Assembly: GCA_964577305.1 (NCBI GenBank)
Contig: CAZNYS010000044.1
Location: forward strand, 1-28,836
Length of the DNA: 28,836 nt
From: UBA9300 sp964577305
GTDB lineage: Bacteria > Bacteroidota > Bacteroidia > Bacteroidales > VadinHA17
Direction: 5' to 3'
In this document: positions 1 to 6,190 of the stretch, piece by piece
How the letters are laid out: every line of letters starts with the position of its first letter
Numbering within the stretch: position 1 is the stretch's first letter
The notes under the pieces: generated by a model
What the model saw: only the letters and a program-made list of their open reading frames with translations
Database searches by the model: none
Told to the model about the DNA's origin: nothing
Translations under genes and position numbers: made by a program

Positions 1-78
1 CTTGACTTTAGATTTAAATGATTGTAATATTATCTCCTCTTATAAAATCCTTGAAGCCTCGGGGTTCGGATAAGGACA

Positions 79-109
79 CCCCTCCTTAATTCTCCGAATC
101 AAGGAGGGG
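79..109. terminator. GC-rich hairpin in the left-edge intergenic region
   Basis: A 9-bp perfect inverted repeat, CCCCTCCTT at 79-87 and AAGGAGGGG at 101-109, with a 13-base loop. It lies downstream of the tricorn-like gene, whose stop is at 213, and could end transcription of that gene or of one beyond the left edge. No clear T tract follows, so the terminator role is inferred. The rest of 1-212 shows no credible coding region; a short CCTCAG/CCTTAG word occurs near 145-157. Confidence 0.4.
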
Positions 110-212
110 AAAGTTAAGCTGCTCCTATCATCATTTAATAAGAACCTCAGCCTTAGACTTTATTTTGAACTCCATATCATTGAGATCGCGCTCACCGCTC
201 ACTTCTCATCGC

Positions 213-3200
213 TTATTTCTTCCCTGACTTATCCGGGAAGGGCGGTATAGGAGGCAGCTTGACTGGAGATTTTTCCAGTTCATCCAATATAACCTCCACG
301 GCTTTGTTCAGCTGCGCATCGGTACCCTTATACAGTTCTGCCGGGTCGTTCTCGATAATAATATCGGGGACAACTCCTTTCCCTTCAATAACAAATCCCT
401 TACCATCCTTATCAAATGGTGCATACGAGGGAGTGATAATTGATCCGCCGTCGATCAGTGGTATAGCACCGCTGTATCCTACCACGCCACCCCATGACCT
501 GGTACCTACTGTTGGTCCAATCTCGTTCACCTGGAAGCGGTAGGGGAACAGGTCGCCGTCAGATGCTGAATATTTATCAAGCAGGGTAATCTTTGGTCCT
601 ACATGCATACCCACGGGGTTGGGATCACCTTCCTGCTGGCCGGTATGCATGGTCATATAGGTAAGCTGACGTATCAGCCTCTCTATTATCATGGGTGACA
701 CATTGCCACCGCCATTACCACGAACATCTATTATCAATCCATCTTTTGTAAGCTGAGGATAATAATATTTAGCAAACTCATTAAGACCACTTACCCCCAT
801 ATCGGGTATATGTATATATCCCACTTTGCCGTTGGTCTGCCTGTTTACTTCTTCTATATTGCTATGCACCCACTGGTAGTAGTATAGTGATGATTCGCTA
901 TTTATGGGCTTGACCAGCACCTCGCGGCTTCCTTCCGGCGATGGTTTGCTGTTGACCTCAAGCATTACCTCGTTTCCTGCTTTTCCGATCAGCAGGGTAT
1001 ATATATCATCTGTTGTAGTGGCTTTAATACCGTCAACCGAGATGATATAGTCACCTTCGTTCACGTTCACACCCACGGCGCGAAGGGGCGAGGTAAGGCC
1101 ATTGCTCCAGTTGGCTCCCTTCAGGATTTTATCGATACGGAAATAACCGCTTTTGTCACGGCTGAGCTGTGCTCCCAGCAGCCCGGTTTGTATCCTTTCG
1201 GGCTCAGGTCTTTCACCATTATTGACATAGGTATGTCCTACATTGAGCTCGGCTATCATCTCTCCCATCAGGTAGGCCAGATCGGAGCGGTGGCTGACGT
1301 ATGGCACCATCACATTATATTTATCATGTATGGTTTGCCAGTCTACCCCGTGCATTCCCGGATCATAGAAGAAGTCGCGCATATGTCTCCATATCTCGTC
1401 AAACATTTGCTGCCACTCATCCTGCAGGTTAACCAGCACCTTCATTTCCGAAACATCAACCTGTTCTTTTATATCAATCTTTCCAGATGGGAGGTCTATA
1501 ACACCCCATTGTCTGCCCATGCGTACGAGCATTTTCTTACCGTTAGGTGACAGAGTAAACCTGATGTTGCTACCCAGTTCAGTCTCTTTTTTCTTCTCCA
1601 GGTCATACATTTTCATCGTGCTGCTACGGTCCGCCGTACTGCGTACACTGTAGTATATTTTACCGTTTACCCCGGTAACGCCTGAATAGTTCCCGGGTGT
1701 TACGGGCAGGGCAATGATACGTTCCTGTATACCGTCAATGTCAACCTTGACATCTTTATCTGTCTCTTCCTTTTTCTTATCATTCTCTCCTTTCTTTTCC
1801 TCATCCCCGCTTTTTACCACATCATTTTCCGGCGCAAACGGAGAGGGTGTTTCTTTAGCAAGTGTAACCAGGTATATACGGCTCATATCAACATAGGCAT
1901 GGTTCCACTCGGTCTGGCTGTATACCGGGTTGAAATCACGCGCCGAGGTAAATAAAAGGTATTTGCCGTCGCTGCTGAACGATGGATTGGATGAATCGTA
2001 CCATCCCTCGGTTACCTCGTATGACTTTTTGTCTTCCAGGTTGTAGAGCCTGATAATGGTCATGTCGCGCTGCGGACGGGTATATGTTACCCACTTGCTG
2101 TCGGGCGACCAGTTATAGCTGAACCCTGTGGAGCGATCCGATTGCTCAATTACGGTCACCTTTTTAGACTCAACATCAACATAGCAGAGCTCTCTCTTCT
2201 TGTTATGGAAAAGTATCTTTTTACTGTCGGGTGACCATTCAAGTGAGAATATATAGGTTTCGTTACCGTTTGTCAGCTGCACAGGTTTGCCACTGCCATC
2301 CTGTGGCATAATATAGATTTCAAACTCACCTGTGGCATCTGATATATAAGCTATATTCTTACCATCGGGTGACCATTTTGCATTGCGCTCATTTACCCCG
2401 GAAGTAGCAGTTAGGTTATGTGTTATACCATTCTGTGCAGGTACGGAATAAATATCGCCCCTTGCACTGAATACCACGCGTTCGCCATTGGGTGCCGGGC
2501 TTCCTTCGCGTATGCTTTCGGAGGCGTCCTTCCACTCGTTACGTGCCCAGGGACGGTCACCGGCTATAAATATTTCCAGTTTTTTTGACTGCTGTGTTTC
2601 CACGTTAAACAGGTATATATATCCTCCATTTTCGAAAGCTATATGCTTATTGCTGTGCGAGGGGAATTTGATGTCGTAATCAGTGAAATTGGTCACCTTG
2701 CGTGTTTCGCCTGTTTCGGTATCATAGGCAAAAAGGTTCATGGTGCGGTCGCGATCGGAGAGGAAGTATATCTCTTTTCCTATCCACATCGGGATGATAT
2801 CCTGGGCCGGGTTATCTGTTACCTGCTCCACTTTTCCCGTTTTGAAATCATATACACGTATATCGTCTGCCATTCCTCCCCTGTAGTATTTCCATGTGCG
2901 AAACTCGCGGAAGACCCAGTTAAAGGCCAGTTTATTACCATCGGGTGAGTAAGAGCAGAATCCGCCGTCACTCAGTGGTATTTCAGATGAGAGCCCACCT
3001 GAGGCCGGTACGGTAAACAGCTGTCCGCGGAAGTCGTTGAACGACTGCTTGCGTGACCGGTAGACTATATGCTTGCCGTCGGGTGACCAGGTCATTACTA
3101 TATTGTTTGGTCCCATACGGTCGCCAATATCATCGCGTCGCAGGGTGGCAGTGTATGTGAGCCTCTCAGGTTCACCACCTGCTGCCGGTATTTTGAACAC

Positions 3201-3467
3201 TTCGGTGTTGCCGTCATACTGACCTGTAAAGGCTATCTCGCTGCCATCGGGCGAGAATCTTGGGAATACCTCGTAGCCATTATGTGTGGTCATTTTGCGG
3301 GCCATGCCGCCGTTAATGCCGGTGGTATACAGGTCGCCGGCATATGAGAAAACAAGCTGGTTTCCCGAAACAGTGGGAAACCTTAATAATCGTGCTTCGT
3401 CCTGTGCAGAAACCCGGAACATTGATGCCAGTGCTGCAAGGATAATAATTGATAGTATTCTATTCAT
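213..3467 (-). CDS. Exported tricorn-like S41 family serine protease
   Basis: 1084 residues, matching the length of tricorn-type proteases. An N-terminal signal peptide ends near 'VSAQ' (residue ~22), so the protein is exported, unlike the cytosolic archaeal enzyme. Residues ~25-540 carry repeated 'SPDG' PD40/WD40-like beta-propeller blades (FSPDGSEIAF, WSPDGKHIVY, WSPDGKNIAY). A Lys/Glu-rich linker at ~555-580 leads to a second propeller. The C-terminal half has the C1 helical region, a PDZ domain (~760-860) and the S41 protease core. The expected catalytic residues are visible: His745 in 'NVGHTYV', Ser969-Asp970 in 'YSASDGD', and Glu1028 in 'VIEGKGVVPD'. These map closely to His746, Ser965, Asp966 and Glu1023 of the Thermoplasma enzyme. 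The residue before His is Gly rather than the archaeal Ser745. Likely role: degradation of oligopeptides in the periplasm. It is transcribed alone. Confidence 0.93.
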   Translation of the reverse strand: MNRILSIIILAALASMFRVSAQDEARLLRFPTVSGNQLVFSYAGDLYTTGINGGMARKMTTHNGYEVFPRFSPDGSEIAFTGQYDGNTEVFKIPAAGGEPERLTYTATLRRDDIGDRMGPNNIVMTWSPDGKHIVYRSRKQSFNDFRGQLFTVPASGGLSSEIPLSDGGFCSYSPDGNKLAFNWVFREFRTWKYYRGGMADDIRVYDFKTGKVEQVTDNPAQDIIPMWIGKEIYFLSDRDRTMNLFAYDTETGETRKVTNFTDYDIKFPSHSNKHIAFENGGYIYLFNVETQQSKKLEIFIAGDRPWARNEWKDASESIREGSPAPNGERVVFSARGDIYSVPAQNGITHNLTATSGVNERNAKWSPDGKNIAYISDATGEFEIYIMPQDGSGKPVQLTNGNETYIFSLEWSPDSKKILFHNKKRELCYVDVESKKVTVIEQSDRSTGFSYNWSPDSKWVTYTRPQRDMTIIRLYNLEDKKSYEVTEGWYDSSNPSFSSDGKYLLFTSARDFNPVYSQTEWNHAYVDMSRIYLVTLAKETPSPFAPENDVVKSGDEEKKGENDKKKEETDKDVKVDIDGIQERIIALPVTPGNYSGVTGVNGKIYYSVRSTADRSSTMKMYDLEKKKETELGSNIRFTLSPNGKKMLVRMGRQWGVIDLPSGKIDIKEQVDVSEMKVLVNLQDEWQQMFDEIWRHMRDFFYDPGMHGVDWQTIHDKYNVMVPYVSHRSDLAYLMGEMIAELNVGHTYVNNGERPEPERIQTGLLGAQLSRDKSGYFRIDKILKGANWSNGLTSPLRAVGVNVNEGDYIISVDGIKATTTDDIYTLLIGKAGNEVMLEVNSKPSPEGSREVLVKPINSESSLYYYQWVHSNIEEVNRQTNGKVGYIHIPDMGVSGLNEFAKYYYPQLTKDGLIIDVRGNGGGNVSPMIIERLIRQLTYMTMHTGQQEGDPNPVGMHVGPKITLLDKYSASDGDLFPYRFQVNEIGPTVGTRSWGGVVGYSGAIPLIDGGSIITPSYAPFDKDGKGFVIEGKGVVPDIIIENDPAELYKGTDAQLNKAVEVILDELEKSPVKLPPIPPFPDKSGKK

Positions 3468-3556
3468 GATTTTATTTGGTTTAATGGATTGGCAGTAAAA
3501 TTAATTCAATTATTTACTACACGGGAAATTAGAATGTTAAATATAGTGAAATATTT

Positions 3557-3648
3557 GCTCCCTTCGGTCGCGTAATTTGCTCGCTGTGCTCGCGTAATTT
3601 GTCCCGCTTGCGCGGGACGTAATTTACTCGCTAACGCGAGCGTAATTA
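3557..3648. repeat. Tandem array of four short hairpins joined by GTAATTT
   Basis: Four units of about 22-25 bases lie end to end: a small GC-rich inverted repeat followed by GTAATT(T/A). Unit 1 is 3557-3578 (GCTCCCTTCGGTCGC stem region), unit 2 is 3579-3600 (GCTCGCTGTGCTCGC), unit 3 is 3601-3625 (GTCCCGCTTGCGCGGGAC, the strongest stem) and unit 4 is 3626-3648 (ACTCGCTAACGCGAGC). Stems differ in sequence while the AT-rich joiner is constant. The array lies between the divergent starts of the protease and the reductase genes. Its function is unknown; a REP-like element is one possibility. Confidence 0.75.
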
Positions 3649-3708
3649 GATTATGAAATACAAAACCTTGCGTCTTTACATTATAAACTTTATAAACCCT
3701 ATCAACTT

Positions 3709-3732
3709 CCTTAGCCTCAGCCTCAGCCTTTT
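3709..3732. repeat. Short CCTTAG/CCTCAG hexamer array
   Basis: Consecutive hexamer words CCTTAG, CCTCAG, CCTCAG and CCT followed by a T run. The same words form a longer array at 6151-6190 and, on the other strand, at 5935-5956. It is non-coding and lies between divergent genes, just upstream of the putative promoter of the reductase gene. Confidence 0.7.
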
Positions 3733-3736
3733 TATG

Positions 3737-3767
3737 TTGTTTTTCCACTTTACAATGCCTTAATTTG
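3737..3767 (+). promoter_or_regulatory. Possible Bacteroidota-type promoter for the reductase gene
   Basis: TTG at 3737-3739, a 20-base spacer and TTAATTTG at 3760-3767. This resembles the TTTG-N19/20-TAnnTTTG consensus with one mismatch in each box. The downstream box ends 23 bases before the ATG at 3791. Confidence 0.35.
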
Positions 3768-3790
3768 TTATATGAGAAAACAAGATCATT

Positions 3791-4465
3791 ATGAGAGAAT
3801 ATACGGTTAAGATACTGGAAGTATTTGAGGTTACTCATGATGTAAAAGGATTACGCATGGAGAAACCTGCGGGGTACACTTTCAGTCCGGGGCAGGCAAC
3901 AAATGTTGCTGTCAACAAAGAGGACTGGAAGGATAAGAAAAGGCCCTTTACTTTTACCAGCCTGCCCGGTGATGATATCCTTGAACTGGTTATTAAAATA
4001 TATGTTTCACATAATGGAGTAACAAAAGAAATAGGCGAATTGAAAAAAAGGGATGAGTTAATAATTACTGATCCATGGGGTTCAATAAATTACAGGGGTG
4101 AGGGAGTATTTATTGCCGGCGGATCGGGTATAACACCTTTCATTTCAATATTAAGAAACCTGGAAAGGAAAAATAAGATTAATGGCAATATGCTAATATT
4201 TGCCAATAATACCAGTAAGGATATTATCCTGGAGGATGAATTAACAGGGATTCTCGGGGAAGGCAGGTTCATCAATATACTGGCAAAAGAAGAATCGGAA
4301 AGATACCATTATGGTTTCATCACTAAAGAATTCCTGCAGGAACAGGTAAGTGACTTTAACAGGATATTCTACCTCTGCGGCCCGCCGCCCATGATGAAGG
4401 CAGTGCTGGAGCACCTTGAAAGCCTGGGAGTTGATAAAAAGTCTATAGTGAATGAAGATTTTTAA
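3791..4465 (+). CDS. Small FAD/NAD(P)-binding oxidoreductase (ferredoxin-reductase superfamily)
   Basis: 224 residues forming a minimal two-domain ferredoxin-NADP reductase fold. Residues ~1-100 are the FAD-binding barrel with the 'RPFTFTS' flavin motif (51-57). Residues ~105-220 are the nucleotide-binding domain with 'AGGSGITPF' (109-117) and the late 'CGPPPMM' motif (196-202) that contacts the nicotinamide. There is no N-terminal globin or haem domain and no C-terminal 2Fe-2S ferredoxin domain, so it must pass electrons to a separate partner that is not visible nearby. There is no signal peptide, so it is expected to be cytosolic. The gene stands alone between the hairpin array and the serine hydrolase gene. 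The electron acceptor cannot be named from sequence. Confidence 0.9.
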   Translation: MREYTVKILEVFEVTHDVKGLRMEKPAGYTFSPGQATNVAVNKEDWKDKKRPFTFTSLPGDDILELVIKIYVSHNGVTKEIGELKKRDELIITDPWGSINYRGEGVFIAGGSGITPFISILRNLERKNKINGNMLIFANNTSKDIILEDELTGILGEGRFINILAKEESERYHYGFITKEFLQEQVSDFNRIFYLCGPPPMMKAVLEHLESLGVDKKSIVNEDF

Positions 4466-4471
4466 TCCATG

Positions 4472-4569
4472 TACTGGTTAACTGGTTACTGGTTAATTCC
4501 TGAAATTATTAATGTGCAATCCCTAAGCCTCTTGTTTAAACATCCCCCTGGCCCCCTTGAAAGGGGGAT
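4472..4569. repeat. ACTGGTTA words and a C-rich/G-rich hairpin after the reductase gene
   Basis: The 217-base gap 4466-4682 holds three kinds of element. First, three ACTGGTTA-like words lie at about 4472-4496. Second, a C-rich block can pair as ATCCCCC (4542-4548) with GGGGGAT (4563-4569), or as a tighter CCCCCTT/AAGGGGG hairpin at 4552-4567. Third, the promoter of the next gene follows. The hairpin may end transcription of the reductase gene; this is inferred. Confidence 0.5.
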
Positions 4570-4594
4570 CATATTCTGCAAATCATAAAAACTT

Positions 4595-4625
4595 TTTGAT
4601 AACACCTCTCCCTGTCATATATTTG
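4595..4625 (+). promoter_or_regulatory. Consensus Bacteroidota promoter of the serine hydrolase gene
   Basis: TTTG at 4595-4598, exactly 19 bases, then TATATTTG at 4618-4625. This is a full match to the Bacteroidota housekeeping consensus TTTG-N19-TAnnTTTG. Transcription would start near 4632, giving a leader of about 50 bases before the ATG at 4683. It is the clearest promoter in the window. Confidence 0.75.
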
Positions 4626-4682
4626 TTATTAATAATTTCCCGGGATTTATTTACGGAATTACAAATCTAAAACTACAAACTT

Positions 4683-5930
4683 ATGAGAAAAATTTTGAGA
4701 CTATCATTCCTGTTTGCTTTTATACTTTTTATCGTATCATGCAAGCAGGGTGAAAAGCCTGTATCCCCCGAAGACGTGGGGATGTCTTCTGATACACTTG
4801 CATATGCTGCTGAAAGGATGCAGAGCTATATTGACGAAGGTAAACTGGCCGGTATAGCTGTCAGGACAATAAAGAATGGTTCTGTTGTACAGGATGGATT
4901 GTATGGGGATGCTGATATCGAAAATGAAGTGCCAATTGAAGATAATACAATCTACAGGATATTCTCAATGTCAAAACCTGTAACAACGGTTGCTTTAATG
5001 ACACTTTATGACGATGGCAAGTTCAAACTGGATGATAAAGTGTCGGATTATATACCCGAATTTGCAGAAACACTGGTATATACTCCGGGCGAGGAGGGCT
5101 TTACCCTGGAATCCCAGGAAAATGAGATGACCATAAGGAACCTGCTGACTCATACTTCCGGTCTCACATACGGGTGGGAACCTGGATCATATGTTGATTC
5201 ACTGTATTATGTAAACGAAGTTACCTACTGGGATGCGCCTATTGGCGAGAAGGTTAAACTGCTGGCCACCATGCCGCTTAAATACCAGCCGGGAACCAGG
5301 TGGGAATACGGACTTTCACTTGACGTCGCTGGTTACCTTGTTGAGGTGCTGTCAGGACTGCCTTTAGATGAATACCTTAAGAAAGAGGTTTTTGATCCCC
5401 TGGGGATGGATGATACAGGGTTTTTTGTGCCTGAAGGGAAGCATTCAAGACTTGCCTGCCTGTACACCAGGGATAATGATGGTAAGATTACTAAGCTTAA
5501 GGGATCCGCAGGGCTCACGAAATCAGATGAGGCTGATTTTAATGATATCTTTAAGCAACCGGCAATACATTTCTCAGGTGGCGGCGGACTTGTCTCAACG
5601 GTAGACGATTATGAAAGATTCTGCAGGATGCTGCTCAATGGGGGCGAACTGGATGGAACCAGGATACTGGAAGAAGCAACTGTAGACCTGATCATGTCTG
5701 ACCAGTTACCGGAAGGCGTTGCTTATAACGAGGGTTACGGCTTTGGCCTTGGCGGTCAGACAGAGCTTGAGTCAGGTTCCTACAGCTGGGGTGGAGCTGC
5801 TTCCACCAACTTTGTTGTCAATGCTAAACATGAACTTATTGTATTGACATTTACACAATTTATGCCCAGTGATTATAATTATTTTGGAGAATATGTGGGG
5901 ATTGTTAGCAGGGCGATTATTGAGGAATAA
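4683..5930 (+). CDS. Lipoprotein serine hydrolase, beta-lactamase/esterase fold (PF00144 type)
   Basis: 415 residues. The N-terminus is a lipoprotein signal with lipobox 'FIVSC' (Cys20), so the mature protein should be membrane-anchored outside the cytoplasm. The class C beta-lactamase / EstB-type catalytic motif SxxK is 'SMSK' at 95-98, giving nucleophile Ser95 and Lys98. 'LLTHTSGL' (154-161) and 'PGTRWEYGLSLDVAG' (Tyr209 as the second-motif tyrosine) follow. The third motif near the C-terminus is 'SWGGAAST' rather than the KTG of true beta-lactamases, as is usual in the esterase and peptidase members. Hydrolysis of an ester or D-amino-acid amide is likely; antibiotic resistance should not be assumed. 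The gene is monocistronic with its own consensus promoter and converges on the UPF0182 gene. Confidence 0.92.
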   Translation: MRKILRLSFLFAFILFIVSCKQGEKPVSPEDVGMSSDTLAYAAERMQSYIDEGKLAGIAVRTIKNGSVVQDGLYGDADIENEVPIEDNTIYRIFSMSKPVTTVALMTLYDDGKFKLDDKVSDYIPEFAETLVYTPGEEGFTLESQENEMTIRNLLTHTSGLTYGWEPGSYVDSLYYVNEVTYWDAPIGEKVKLLATMPLKYQPGTRWEYGLSLDVAGYLVEVLSGLPLDEYLKKEVFDPLGMDDTGFFVPEGKHSRLACLYTRDNDGKITKLKGSAGLTKSDEADFNDIFKQPAIHFSGGGGLVSTVDDYERFCRMLLNGGELDGTRILEEATVDLIMSDQLPEGVAYNEGYGFGLGGQTELESGSYSWGGAASTNFVVNAKHELIVLTFTQFMPSDYNYFGEYVGIVSRAIIEE

Positions 5931-6190
5931 AGAAGGCAAAGGCTAAGGCTAAGGCATTTTTATAGAGCATTGCTGCGTCGTAAATTTTGTAGGAAGGTTA
6001 CCAAAATTATTCACCTCCGCCAGGGCTGTTAAGAATTTTGGGATGCTATATCCACAGGTATGACTGTGGCCCTGACGCTCCCTTTGGTCGGTCAGGGTCT
6101 TAGCTCCGCTCGACTATTGTTATTTACCGCCGGCGGTGAATAAACCTTATCCTTAGCCTCAGCCTCAGCCTCAGCCTCAGCCTCAGCCTT
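5931..6190. repeat. Convergent intergenic region framed by inverted hexamer arrays
   Basis: A 260-base gap between two stop codons. On the left, immediately after the hydrolase stop, are AAGGC-AAAGGC-TAAGGC-TAAGGC words (about 5935-5956). On the right is a CCTTAG-(CCTCAG)x5-CCTT array (6151-6190) touching the UPF0182 stop. The two arrays are roughly reverse complements. Inside are a 7-bp hairpin, CCCTGAC (6070-6076) with GTCAGGG (6091-6097), and the palindrome ACCGCCGGCGGT (about 6126-6137). The hairpin loop GCTCCCTTTGGTCG resembles unit 1 of the array at 3557. No gene is seen. Confidence 0.7.

Noticed and set aside
3557..3648. CRISPR-like alternation of constant and variable segments
   Set aside because: The constant part is only about 7 bases and the variable parts are self-complementary; there are no cas genes.
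3506..3838. 110-codon minus-strand frame upstream of the tricorn-like gene
   Set aside because: It runs through the hairpin array and hexamer repeats, overlaps the start of the reductase gene, and has no recognisable domain or signal; repeats without stops explain the openness.
4683..5930. Antibiotic-resistance beta-lactamase
   Set aside because: It has SxxK and the fold, but the third motif is WGG rather than KTG and it is an anchored lipoprotein; esterase or peptidase activity is more likely.
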